A stretch of 64,000 nucleotides of DNA from Gemmatimonas sp. (lineage in GTDB: Bacteria; Gemmatimonadota; Gemmatimonadetes; Gemmatimonadales; Gemmatimonadaceae). Position 1 is the first letter of the stretch, and every line of letters begins with the position of its first letter. A program made the position numbers and the translations under genes. Where the stretch lies: assembly GCF_021298855.1 (NCBI RefSeq), contig NZ_JAJTHI010000016.1, forward strand, positions 34,860-98,859, read 5' to 3'. The notes under the pieces were generated by a model. It searched no databases and was not told where the DNA came from. It worked only from the letters and a program-made list of their open reading frames with translations. Shown in pieces: positions 36,394 through 44,397 of the stretch.

Positions 36394-37460
36394 GACGCTG
36401 TTCCGTAGATGTCGGCGGTGGCGTCGTCGAACGCCTCGAGGAAGCGCTGCATCAGGTCCCACGGCCCCACACTGATGCGCAGGGTGTCGCCCACGTGCGG
36501 CAGCCCGGGAAACGGACGCGCCGCCACGCCGCGTGCCCGCAGTGCCTGGCCCACGTCCACTGCACGCGCGACCGGCACACACACGTAATTGGCGTGCGAG
36601 GCGAGCGGGGCATACCCGCGGTCACGCAACGCCACGGCAAGGCGTTCGCGGTTCCGCACCGCCAAGGCCACGTGTTCCTGCACCCAGTCCATGTCGTCGC
36701 GCAGCGCTGCCAGCGCCATCTGCTCGGCCACGGCATTGAGCTTGTAGGGGCCGCGGGATTTCTCCACCTCGCGCACGAGCGCCGGCGCGCCCACCCCATA
36801 GCCAATGCGCAGCCCCGCGAGTCCGAACGCCTTGGACATGGTGCGGATGACCAGCAGGTTGTTCACGCGCCGGGCAAGATCAATGGCCGATACGCCGCTG
36901 AACTCCGCGTACGCTTCGTCCACGAAGACCACGCCGGGCGCCTCGCGCACCGCGCGCTCGAGTGTCTCACGGGCAAGCAGGGCGCCGGTGGGATTGTTGG
37001 GGGTGCACAGGTACAGGATGCGTGGCTGTGCAGCCAGCAGGGCATCGAGGTCGGGCTGATGATCCCGGCGTTCGGTCACCCCCACGTATTGCAGCCCGTT
37101 CATCTGGGCGAAGATGGGAATCATGGCAAAGCTCGGCTCGCTGCTTGCCACCACGCTCCCAGGTTCGCCGAACGCCCGCATGGCGCTGTCGAGGATGTCG
37201 TCGGAGCCACAGCCGGTCACGATGTGCTCAGCGCTGGCGCCCACGAACGACGCGAGCGCCTCCTTGAGCTCTGCCGCATACAGCGACGGATACCGGGTGA
37301 CTCGCGCCACCGGCAGCTCGCGCAGCGTACGCTCGGCCGCGGGCGGCAGTCCCCACAGATTCGTATTGTCGGTCAGGTCGAGCGCCACGGGCGTGCGCTT
37401 GGGGTCGTAGAGCGGCACGGCGTCGTACAACGCGCGGGCGAACGAGAGGCGGTCGGTCAT
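36390..37460 (-). CDS. hisC: Histidinol-phosphate aminotransferase
   Basis: HisC transfers an amino group from glutamate to imidazole acetol phosphate. The 356-residue fold-type I aminotransferase shows LTDNTNLWGLPPAAERTL at the N-terminus, the PLP pocket TGCGSDDILD, CTPNNPTGALL, the aspartate strand VVFVDEAYAEF, and the PLP lysine in IRTMSKAFGLAGLRIGYG (~residue 222). It opens the his operon; hisG and hisD are not in the window. Its start codon directly touches a run of 12-base repeats, so its ribosome binding site must be the GGGGTCAGAGCC unit itself. Confidence 0.95.
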   Translation of the reverse strand: MTDRLSFARALYDAVPLYDPKRTPVALDLTDNTNLWGLPPAAERTLRELPVARVTRYPSLYAAELKEALASFVGASAEHIVTGCGSDDILDSAMRAFGEPGSVVASSEPSFAMIPIFAQMNGLQYVGVTERRDHQPDLDALLAAQPRILYLCTPNNPTGALLARETLERAVREAPGVVFVDEAYAEFSGVSAIDLARRVNNLLVIRTMSKAFGLAGLRIGYGVGAPALVREVEKSRGPYKLNAVAEQMALAALRDDMDWVQEHVALAVRNRERLAVALRDRGYAPLASHANYVCVPVARAVDVGQALRARGVAARPFPGLPHVGDTLRISVGPWDLMQRFLEAFDDATADIYGTAS

Positions 37461-37520
37461 GGCTCTGACCCCGGCTCTGACCCCGGCTCTGACCCCGGCT
37501 CTGACCCCGGCTCTGACCCC
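37461..37520. repeat. Five exact 12-bp direct repeats abutting the hisC start
   Basis: The unit GGCTCTGACCCC occurs five times in a row, beginning at the base next to the hisC ATG. It lies in the 87-base gap between the divergent hisC and aminotransferase genes. Read from hisC, each unit offers GGGG 8 bases before the next unit boundary, which may act as the ribosome binding site. Because 12 bases is four codons, the hisC frame stays open through the whole run. Confidence 0.95.
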
Positions 37521-37547
37521 GGCGGGTTCTGGGGATAGATTCGCTGC

Positions 37548-38702
37548 ATGGCCCGACACACGCTCGACACCATCCCCCCCTACGTGTTCTACGAGCTCGA
37601 CGACCGCCGCATGGCGGCCCGGGCGCGTGGCCAGCAGCTCATCGATGTAGGAATCGGCAGTCCCGACGGTCCCATTCCGGCGGTGGTGGTGGAGGCCATG
37701 CAGCAGGCCGCGGCCGACCGTTCGCTCAGCGGGTACCCGAACTTTCGCATGCACCCGGCGTATCAGGCCGCCGTCGTGGGCTACATGCAGGCCCGGTTCG
37801 GGGTCACACTGGATCCGTCGGCGCAGCTGCACGCGCTGGCCGGATCGAAGGAGGGGATTGCCGAGCTGATCCTGTCGCACACCAACCCGGGTGACGTGGT
37901 GCTGGTGCCGGAGGTGTACTACCCGGTGTACGCGCGGGCTACGCTGCTGGCGGGGGCGGAGCCGGTGTACGTGCCTTTTCTGCCGGATGGGCGGCTCGAC
38001 CTCGATGCGCTGGACCCGGCCCTGGTCGCGCGGGCGAAGGTCCTGATCGTGAACTACCCGGGCAACCCCACCACCATGACGGTCACGCTCGACGAATTGG
38101 CGCGCTACGTGGCGTTCGCCGAGCGCCGTGGCCTGTTGCTGCTGAGCGACCTGGCCTACAGTGAGCTCTCCTTCGACGGGTTCGCGGTGCCCAGCGTGCT
38201 GCAGGTACCGGGCGCCGAGCGCGTGGCAGTGGAAATGCACACCTGCAGCAAGAGCTTCAACATGGCGGGGGTGCGCGCGGCGTTCGTGGCCGGGAAGCGT
38301 GACGCCATCGCGCGGCTCGATCGCTACCGCTCGAACATCGGCTACGGTGTGAGTACGCTCGCGCAGGTGGCGGCGACGGCGGCCTTCACGCATCATGCCA
38401 CCATCGTTCCGCCCATCGTGGCGGAGTATCGCGCGCGCCGCGATGCGCTGGTGCAGGCGTTCCGCGCGGGCGGCTGGCCCGTGGTCGCGCCACGGGCCAC
38501 GATGTATCTGTGGCTGGACGTCCCCGCAGGCTTTGGCGATTGGGAGTGGGTCGATGCGCTCATCCAAGGGCCAGGGGTCGTCGTGACGCCGGGCATGGCG
38601 TTCGGAGAGGCGGGGCGGGGGAAGTTCCGCGTATCATTCGTGCAGAGTGCGGAGCGGCTGGCAGAAGCGGCGCGGGGCATCGTCGCGTCGGCGAGACGGT
38701 GA
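37548..38702 (+). CDS. Class I/II aminotransferase (LL-DAP aminotransferase/AlaC-like)
   Basis: The 384-residue PLP enzyme contains IDVGIGSPDGPIPAVVVEAM, SGYPNFRMHPAYQAAVVGYM, the cofactor pocket LAGSKEGIAELILS, VNYPGNPTTMTV, the strand LLLLSDLAYSELSFDG and the Schiff-base lysine in HTCSKSFNMAG (~residue 236). The pattern resembles the aminotransferases annotated as LL-diaminopimelate aminotransferase or AlaC-type. Aspartate, alanine or diaminopimelate specificity cannot be fixed by eye. It is divergent from hisC, and its own start ATG is 28 bases beyond the repeat run. A strong hairpin follows its stop. Confidence 0.9.
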   Translation: MARHTLDTIPPYVFYELDDRRMAARARGQQLIDVGIGSPDGPIPAVVVEAMQQAAADRSLSGYPNFRMHPAYQAAVVGYMQARFGVTLDPSAQLHALAGSKEGIAELILSHTNPGDVVLVPEVYYPVYARATLLAGAEPVYVPFLPDGRLDLDALDPALVARAKVLIVNYPGNPTTMTVTLDELARYVAFAERRGLLLLSDLAYSELSFDGFAVPSVLQVPGAERVAVEMHTCSKSFNMAGVRAAFVAGKRDAIARLDRYRSNIGYGVSTLAQVAATAAFTHHATIVPPIVAEYRARRDALVQAFRAGGWPVVAPRATMYLWLDVPAGFGDWEWVDALIQGPGVVVTPGMAFGEAGRGKFRVSFVQSAERLAEAARGIVASARR

Positions 38703-38721
38703 GCGCAGAGGGGGAAACGGA

Positions 38722-38755
38722 AAACGCCCCCGAGCGCTGCGCGCCGGGGGCGTTT
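38722..38755. terminator. Bidirectional terminator between aminotransferase and yceI-like gene
   Basis: An 11-bp perfect stem pairs AAACGCCCCCG (38722-38732) with CGGGGGCGTTT (38745-38755). It is A-rich on the left and T-rich on the right, so it can work in both directions. A second hairpin sharing the loop word GCGCTGCGCGC follows at 38761-38782 (CCCCGG...CCGGGG). Confidence 0.85.
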
Positions 38756-38800
38756 CCTTACCCCGGGCGCTGCGCGCCGGGGAGTCCTGAATTCGAGGGG

Positions 38801-39382
38801 TTACTTGGCGGCGGGCTTGGGCTCGGCCAATGCAATGTCCCACTGCACCTGCACTTCGGGCTGGATGGGGTTGAGCTTGGAGTCGTAGCTCACGCCGTAG
38901 TCCATGCGGTTGATGGTGAACTGCCCGCGGAAGCGCCCCATGCCCCCTTCGTAGAACACCATCGTGGCGGGCACCGTGATGCGCTTGGTCGTGCCGCGCA
39001 CCGTGAGATCGCCGGTGATGTCGAGCTTGTTCGCGCCGGTGGACTTCACGCTCACCGACTTGAAGGTGATGCTCGGGTGCTTCTCCACGTCGAAGAAATC
39101 GGCGCTGCGCAGGTGCCCGTCGCGACGCTCCACGCGCGTGTTGATGCTCGCGGCATCGATGGTGATGGCAACCGACGAGTTCTCCCACTTCGCCGCGTCG
39201 AGCTTCACGTCGGCCTCCCACTTCCCGAAGAAGCCGTGGGCGCTGAGCATGCGCGAGTCGGCCACGAAGTTGATCTCGCTGTGCGCCTTGTCGATCGCGT
39301 GCGGCTTGGCGTCGGGGAGCGGGCGGGCGGCCACGAACAGCGGCAGCGCCAGCAGAGCGGTCAAGCGACGGGTTGTGAACAT
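38801..39382 (-). CDS. YceI-family periplasmic protein
   Basis: The 193-residue protein starts MFTTRRLTALLALPLFVAAR, a signal peptide. The mature part fits the YceI lipocalin-like barrel: AIDKAHSEINFVADSRMLSA, VEKHPSITFKSVSV, NKLDITGDLTVRGTTKRITV and a late FTINRMDYGV. YceI proteins bind polyisoprenoid lipids and are often induced by stress, but the physiological role is unclear. It converges on the aminotransferase gene and is divergent from the acidic protein gene, with 215 bases between the starts that hold the palindrome at 39473. Confidence 0.93.
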   Translation of the reverse strand: MFTTRRLTALLALPLFVAARPLPDAKPHAIDKAHSEINFVADSRMLSAHGFFGKWEADVKLDAAKWENSSVAITIDAASINTRVERRDGHLRSADFFDVEKHPSITFKSVSVKSTGANKLDITGDLTVRGTTKRITVPATMVFYEGGMGRFRGQFTINRMDYGVSYDSKLNPIQPEVQVQWDIALAEPKPAAK

Positions 39383-39472
39383 GAAGCGGTCCTCGGGTGT
39401 TGACGATGAAGGGCGGCGGGCTGGGAGGGCGCACTGACCCGCAAGTGTTAGTCCAGACGATTATTGGACGAG

Positions 39473-39485
39473 CAATGATTCATTG
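39473..39485. promoter_or_regulatory. 6-1-6 palindrome, candidate operator
   Basis: CAATGA-T-TCATTG is a perfect 6-1-6 palindrome in an AT-richer stretch between the divergent starts of the YceI gene (39382) and the acidic protein gene (39598). Another hairpin, GTCCA...TGGAC, lies just upstream (39451-39469). The shape and AATGA half-site recall Fur-superfamily operators, and a Fur-family gene is nearby; binding is inference. Confidence 0.35.
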
Positions 39486-39597
39486 GTAAGATACCAGATC
39501 GGTCCCGGTGCGCAACCCCTGCCTGCGCCTTGTTTGCAGGCACGAGCGCCGGTGATCTTTCGCTGTTGCCCCTGATGTATCCCCCGCGCCCGAGTCC

Positions 39598-40323
39598 ATG
39601 ACCGCTCCGGTACCCGCCCTCGCTGACGAACAGCCGCTTGACGCCCCCGTTCCCCAGCCCGCGCTCCCAGATCGGGCCGATGCGCCGGTGTCCGAGGTGG
39701 CCGAGCGGTTCCTGCGTACCGTCGTGGCGGAGGTACCTCTGGCACTGATCGAGGAGCTCCACCTCTTCTCGCCCCTGCGCCAGGGCACGGTGGAAACGGG
39801 GATCGCCGTACTGGCGGCGCGGGTGCCGCTGTCCCCCGCTATAGCGTCGCCGGCTGATCAGCAGGCCCCTGAGCCGCAGCTGCCATTGGCGGGCGATCCG
39901 TTGCACGTGGAGGCGCTCGAGCCGGGAGTCCCCGCGGCGGTGGATGCCGACGACGACAGCGAGGAATCGCTGGTAATGGCTGCGGACGGCGACGACGATG
40001 AGGACGTATCGCACGTGGAGCTGCTTGCCGCCGACGCCTCGGCCGACGAGGGTGATGAGGCCGAGGCCGTGTCGCTCGAACCCGCTCCGGCGGCGGTGCG
40101 CCCGGTCCGACACACGGTGTACACCGCGCGCTATCGCTACGTCATCAAGGGGCCGGAGCGCGGCAAGTGGGAATCGAGCCTCAAGGCCGAAGCCGATGCG
40201 CCTCTCATTACCGTGGAAACGGTGGTGCGTGGCGTGCAGCGGCGCGCCGGGGAGGACTCGGAAATCGTGCGCTACACGGCGGCGCAGCTGGCCAAGGCGC
40301 TGCGGCTGCCGTTCCCCGAGTAG
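39598..40323 (+). CDS. Acidic protein of unknown function
   Basis: The 241-residue protein has no signal peptide and no family I recognise. Residues ~30-75 (SEVAERFLRTVVAEVPLALI) look helical. Residues ~110-155 are strongly acidic with runs of Asp and Glu (DADDDSEESLVMAADGDDDE), probably disordered. The C-terminal ~70 residues (YTARYRYVIKGPERGKWESS and a following VRYTAAQLAKALRLPFPE) look folded. This arrangement of an acidic middle and a basic-aromatic end suggests a binding protein; nothing more can be said. It is 17 bases upstream of the Fur-family gene and probably cotranscribed. Confidence 0.6.
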   Translation: MTAPVPALADEQPLDAPVPQPALPDRADAPVSEVAERFLRTVVAEVPLALIEELHLFSPLRQGTVETGIAVLAARVPLSPAIASPADQQAPEPQLPLAGDPLHVEALEPGVPAAVDADDDSEESLVMAADGDDDEDVSHVELLAADASADEGDEAEAVSLEPAPAAVRPVRHTVYTARYRYVIKGPERGKWESSLKAEADAPLITVETVVRGVQRRAGEDSEIVRYTAAQLAKALRLPFPE

Positions 40324-40340
40324 CGGCCCGCTCCCGTTTC

Positions 40341-40826
40341 GTGACCCATCCCTCCACCGACGCGGCGGTCGCTGCCGACAAGGAAGCGTTTCGTGTCTTC
40401 CTGCGCGACCACAATCTGCCGGCCACCGCCCAGCGTCTGGCCATTGCCGATGTGGTGCTCGGTACCGACCGCCACCTGTCGGCGGAAGATGTGGCCACCG
40501 AGCTGCGCAGCCGTGGCGCGTCGGCCGGTACCGCCACCGTGTACCGGACGCTCGACGTGCTGGTGCGCAGCGGTCTGGTGGTGGAGCGAGACTTTGGCGA
40601 GGGGTTCAAGCGCTACGAGGCCTCGCGCGGCGTGCCACATCACGAACATCTGCTCTGTACGGTGTGTGGTCGCGTGACGGAGTTTCGCGACGAGCGCCTG
40701 GAGCGCATGACGACCCTGCTGGCCGAAGCCCACGATTTCTCACGCCAGCGTCACCGGCTGGTCATCTATGGCCTGTGCGGCGACTGCCGCCGCGGCCGCC
40801 TCTCCGGAACTGTCCGTGGCTCCTGA
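40341..40826 (+). CDS. Fur-family transcriptional regulator
   Basis: The 161-residue product starts at GTG (VTHPSTDAAVAADKEAFRVF). An N-terminal winged helix has LPATAQRLAIADVVLGTDRH and the recognition-helix region SAGTATVYRTLDVLVRSG; the C-terminal dimerisation half has HHEHLLCTVCGRVTEF. CxxC pairs (CTVC near residue 109 and CGDC near the end) match the structural zinc site. The metal sensed (iron, zinc, manganese or peroxide) cannot be decided from sequence. Its 3' end overlaps the ccdA start, so it is cotranscribed with the redox protein. Confidence 0.9.
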   Translation: MTHPSTDAAVAADKEAFRVFLRDHNLPATAQRLAIADVVLGTDRHLSAEDVATELRSRGASAGTATVYRTLDVLVRSGLVVERDFGEGFKRYEASRGVPHHEHLLCTVCGRVTEFRDERLERMTTLLAEAHDFSRQRHRLVIYGLCGDCRRGRLSGTVRGS

Positions 40827-41541
40827 ATCCCTGACCGTGCTGGTGGCGTTCACCGCGGGGCTGCTCAGCTTCCTGAGCCCCTGCGTGCTGCCACTCGTGC
40901 CCAGCTATGTCACCTTCATCACGGGCATGGGACTCGACGATGTGTCGCGCGCCCGACGGACGGCGCTGCTGCACTCCGTCCTGTTCGTGCTCGGGTTCAC
41001 GTTCATTTTCGTGGCGCTGGGTGCCGGGGCGTCGGCCTTCGGCCAGCTGTTGCGCGAGTATCGCGTGTGGATTGCGCGCGTGGGCGGCGTGATGATGGTG
41101 CTCATGGGGCTGTGGATGCTCGATGTCATCAAGGTGGGCGCGCTGCAGCAGGAGCGACGCTTCCACTTGAGCGACAAGCCGCTGGGCTATCTGGGCACGG
41201 TGTTCGTGGGGATCGCCTTTGGCGCCGGATGGACGCCGTGCCTGGGTCCCACGCTGGGCGCCATCCTCCTGCTCGCAGCCAACGAAACCGAGCTGGCCAA
41301 GGGCGTTGGCCTGCTCACGGCCTACTCGATGGGACTGGCCGTGCCCTTCCTGCTGAGCGCTCTCGCCATTGAGCGATTCCTTGGCTTCTTCCAGAAGTTC
41401 AAGCACAACATTGGTCGCGTGAATCGCCTGGCCGGCATCCTGCTGGTCATCGTGGGGCTGCTCATGTTCACCGGCTGGTTCGAGCGACTGGCGGCATGGC
41501 TGCAGCCGCTCACGCCCGCGTTTCTGGTGGAGCGGCTGTAG
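40816..41541 (+). CDS. ccdA: Cytochrome c biogenesis protein CcdA
   Basis: CcdA carries electrons across the inner membrane from thioredoxin to periplasmic thiol proteins used in cytochrome c maturation. The ~241-residue chain has six hydrophobic segments. The two redox cysteines are in AGLLSFLSPCVLPLVPSYVT and AGWTPCLGPTLGA, each followed by the family's proline pattern. The GTG at 40816 (VAPESLTVLVAFTAGLL) is preferred; an ATG at 40768 would add a non-conserved alanine-rich end and overlap the regulator gene by 59 bases. It fits with the haem-motif proteins in this genome. Confidence 0.9.
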   Translation: MAPESLTVLVAFTAGLLSFLSPCVLPLVPSYVTFITGMGLDDVSRARRTALLHSVLFVLGFTFIFVALGAGASAFGQLLREYRVWIARVGGVMMVLMGLWMLDVIKVGALQQERRFHLSDKPLGYLGTVFVGIAFGAGWTPCLGPTLGAILLLAANETELAKGVGLLTAYSMGLAVPFLLSALAIERFLGFFQKFKHNIGRVNRLAGILLVIVGLLMFTGWFERLAAWLQPLTPAFLVERL

Positions 41542-41559
41542 ACGCCCCGCGCAGGCGAC

Positions 41560-43398
41560 TCACGCCGCCTCGATGGCGTCGAGCAGCTGCTGCCGGCGCA
41601 GCATGTCCGCATAGCGTCCGCTGCGCGCCATCAGCTCCTCGTGGGTGCCGGACTCCACCACACGCCCGGCCTCGAGCACGATGATGTGATCGGCCTCGCG
41701 CACGGTGCTCACGCGATGCGAGGCAATGATGGCGGTGCGCCCGGCCAGCGCTTCGCGCAGCCCGTGCAGGATCGCCGCCTCGGTGTGTGTGTCCACGGCA
41801 CTCAGCGCGTCGTCGAGCAGCACGACATCGGGGTCGCGGGCCAGTGCGCGGGCGAGCGCCGCCCGCTGCTTCTGTCCCCCCGAGAGGTTGATGCCGCGTT
41901 CGCCCAGCCGTGTGTCGAAACCGGCCGGCAGCGCGGCAATGGTGTCGGTGAGTTGGGCGATGCGGGTGGCCAGCGCCCGGCGTGCGAAGACGTCGGGTTC
42001 GCTTTCGCTTCCGGTGAGCCCGTAGGTGATGTTGTCGCCTACGGTTTCGCTGAAGAGCAGGGATTCCTGGGGCACGTAGCCGATGGCGGCGCGCAGCGTG
42101 GCGAGGGGCAGTTCGCGGATGTTCACGCCATCAAGCAGAATCTCACCGTCCTGCGGCTCGTACAGGCGGGGTAGCAGGTCCATGAGGGCGCTCTTCCCCG
42201 ACCCGGTGGCGCCCACGACGGCGAGGGTGCCACCGGCGGGCACCGTGAACGACACATCGCGCAGCACCCAGCGCGGCGCTGCAACGGCCGAGGGTGCATG
42301 GTGCGCGGGGGAGACGGGCGCCTCGCTCGCTGGTGCCGGCGCCGGGGGGGGATAATGAAAGGACACGCGTCGGAACTCGATGCGGCGACCGGTCGTGCCC
42401 GTGGGCAGGTGCGCCTGCCCGGTGTCGTGCACGGCCGCCGGTGTGGCATCGAGCAGTTGCAGGACACGCGTGAGTGACGCCGCGCCGCGCTGGAAGAGGT
42501 TGGTGGTCCAGCCGAGCGCGATAAGCGGCCAGGTGAGCATGCCGAGGTAGATGGTGAACGCGACGTAGCTGCCCACCGTGAGCTGCGCGTCGATGAGGAG
42601 CGTGCCTCCCACGGCAATGGTGACGGCCATGCCGAGTCCGGCCAGCAGGGCAAAGCCGGGGCTCATGAGGCCATTGAGCCGGGCGAGCGCCATGTTGGCC
42701 TGGAGGTACTCCTCCCCCAGCTGGTTCCAGCGCGCCACTTCGGCGGCTTCCTGGCGGTACGCCCGCACGACGCGCACGCCGGCGAGATTTTCCTGTGCGC
42801 GGGTGCTGAGGCGGCTGAACTGCTCCTGGGCGTGTTCGAAGCGCGTATGCACGAGCTTGCCCAGGCGCAGCATGAGGAGGGGGAGTCCGATCATGGGGAG
42901 CAGCGCCAGCCCCGTGAGCCGCGGTGAGATGCGCACCATCATGGTGAGTGCGAACATCCCGCCGGCGATGGTGTTGGCGAAGTACATGATGGCTGGGCCC
43001 GCCGCCATGCGCACGGCGCTGAGGTCGTTGGTGAGGCGGGCCATGAGGTCGCCGGTGCGCCAGGCGGCGTACCACCCTGCATCGAGGGTGGTGAGCCGGT
43101 CGAACAGCTGGCGCCGGAGGTCGGTTTCGATGCGCCGGCTCACCCCGTTCATGGTGTAGCGCATGGCGAAACGCAGCACGCCGCTGGCGAGGGCGGTGAC
43201 GAGCATCACCGAGGCCAGTCCCAGGAGGTCGCGCGCGGCGGCGCCCTCGCGCATGCTGTCGAGGCCGCGCTGCAGGAAGGAGGGCTGCAGCGCGACGAGG
43301 GCGGACGATGCCACGACCGATACCAGTCCCACCGCAACTTGCAGGCGATAGGGGTGGTAATATGGAATCAGTCGGCGAAGTGTACGCCACGCCTTCAC
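41560..43398 (-). CDS. ABC exporter, permease-ATPase fusion
   Basis: The 612-residue half-transporter has a six-segment membrane domain (residues ~15-310) followed by an ATPase domain. The Walker A motif is VVGATGSGKSALMD, the Q-loop YVPQESLLFSETV, the signature NLSGGQKQRAALARAL, Walker B VVLLDDALSAVD and the switch histidine IIASHRVSTVR. It forms a homo- or heterodimer and exports lipids, peptides or drugs; the cargo is unknown. The GTG at 43398 has a GGAAGG site upstream; an ATG at 43428 would exactly overlap the divergent lipoprotein start and lacks such a site. It converges on ccdA with 18 bases between stops. Confidence 0.93.
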   Translation of the reverse strand: MKAWRTLRRLIPYYHPYRLQVAVGLVSVVASSALVALQPSFLQRGLDSMREGAAARDLLGLASVMLVTALASGVLRFAMRYTMNGVSRRIETDLRRQLFDRLTTLDAGWYAAWRTGDLMARLTNDLSAVRMAAGPAIMYFANTIAGGMFALTMMVRISPRLTGLALLPMIGLPLLMLRLGKLVHTRFEHAQEQFSRLSTRAQENLAGVRVVRAYRQEAAEVARWNQLGEEYLQANMALARLNGLMSPGFALLAGLGMAVTIAVGGTLLIDAQLTVGSYVAFTIYLGMLTWPLIALGWTTNLFQRGAASLTRVLQLLDATPAAVHDTGQAHLPTGTTGRRIEFRRVSFHYPPPAPAPASEAPVSPAHHAPSAVAAPRWVLRDVSFTVPAGGTLAVVGATGSGKSALMDLLPRLYEPQDGEILLDGVNIRELPLATLRAAIGYVPQESLLFSETVGDNITYGLTGSESEPDVFARRALATRIAQLTDTIAALPAGFDTRLGERGINLSGGQKQRAALARALARDPDVVLLDDALSAVDTHTEAAILHGLREALAGRTAIIASHRVSTVREADHIIVLEAGRVVESGTHEELMARSGRYADMLRRQQLLDAIEAA

Positions 43399-43426
43399 CT
43401 TGCCTTCCTCACCCGGGAGTCTGCCC

Positions 43427-44308
43427 ATGCGTCAATATATCCGTTCGCGTCGTCCGGTCCTGGCCACGGCCCTCACGTGGGCGGCGCTCATGGCGCTGGC
43501 TGCCTGCGGCGACACGGGCGCCGACAACGGCGCGCTGGCGAGCGACTCGGCGCTTGGGCGCGACCTCGCGCTGGCGCAGCAGGACAGCGCGCCGTCGCCG
43601 CAGCTGCAGGACGTTCCAGCGGCACCGGAACCTGCGCCGGCGCCGGCAACCGCCGCCGCACCGGCTCCGCGGCCGGTGCCGCGACCCGCTCCGCGACCCA
43701 CACGCCCGGCGCCACGTCCCACCGCGGCCGCCCCCACGCCTGCGCCCGCGCCTGCCCCCGCCGCGCCGGTGAGTGGTACGGTGGCGAGCGGCACGCGCCT
43801 CACGTTCGCGTCGTCGTCGAAGGTGTGCAGCAACACGATGCCGGTGGGCGAGAAGTTCACCGCGGAGCTCTCCGAGTCGGTGAGCGCGAGCAACGGCGTG
43901 AGCATCCCGGCCGGCGCCACGGGCATCTTCGAGGTGGTGGAGGCCAAGACGGCGCGCAACAGCAACGACGAGACCACCTTGCGCGTGCGCCTGGTGTCGG
44001 TGCAGTTCGGCGACAAGACGTATCCGGTGGAGAGCACCGTGCAGACGGCGAGCACCGAGCGTGTTCGCAGCGCGACCAAGGGTACCGACGCCAAGAAGGT
44101 GGCGGGCGGCGCCATTCTGGGCGCAATCGCGGGTCAGGTGATCGGCAAGAGCACCAGGGGCACGGTGATCGGTGCCGCCGCGGGCGCGGCCGCGGGCACG
44201 GCGGCGGCTGCCGCGACAGCCAACTTCGACACGTGCATCAACAGTGGGGCGACGATTGCGGTCACGCTGGACGCGCCCGTGACGGTGCGGCCGGCGCCGG
44301 TGCCGTGA
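43427..44308 (+). CDS. Glycine-zipper lipoprotein with Pro/Ala linker
   Basis: The 293-residue protein starts MRQYIRSRRPVLATALTWAA with the lipobox LMALAAC near residue 27. A GGGAG ribosome binding site is 7 bases before the ATG. Residues ~60-115 are a proline/alanine linker (RPVPRPAPRPTRPAPRP), long enough to span peptidoglycan. A beta-rich domain follows (about 120-215, with VGEKFTAELSESVSAS). Next is a glycine zipper, GGAILGAIAGQVIG and GTVIGAAAGAAAG, which may insert in a membrane. The function is unknown. It is divergent from the ABC exporter, and its start codon lies inside the exporter's alternative start. Confidence 0.8.
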   Translation: MRQYIRSRRPVLATALTWAALMALAACGDTGADNGALASDSALGRDLALAQQDSAPSPQLQDVPAAPEPAPAPATAAAPAPRPVPRPAPRPTRPAPRPTAAAPTPAPAPAPAAPVSGTVASGTRLTFASSSKVCSNTMPVGEKFTAELSESVSASNGVSIPAGATGIFEVVEAKTARNSNDETTLRVRLVSVQFGDKTYPVESTVQTASTERVRSATKGTDAKKVAGGAILGAIAGQVIGKSTRGTVIGAAAGAAAGTAAAAATANFDTCINSGATIAVTLDAPVTVRPAPVP

Positions 44309-44397
44309 CGGCTGGCTCAGCGCTCACTCAGCGCTGCGTACTGAGAGTTGAGCTGGCAGAGGGAGAGTTGAGCCCGGATCGCAGCGAGAGTTGAGCT

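Noticed and set aside
37461..37520. CRISPR array or integron site
   Set aside because: Direct tandem repeat with no spacers or integrase.
36390..38567. 725-codon frame extending hisC through the repeats and the divergent aminotransferase gene
   Set aside because: Upstream of the hisC ATG it is antisense to the aminotransferase gene; only the last 356 residues match a family.
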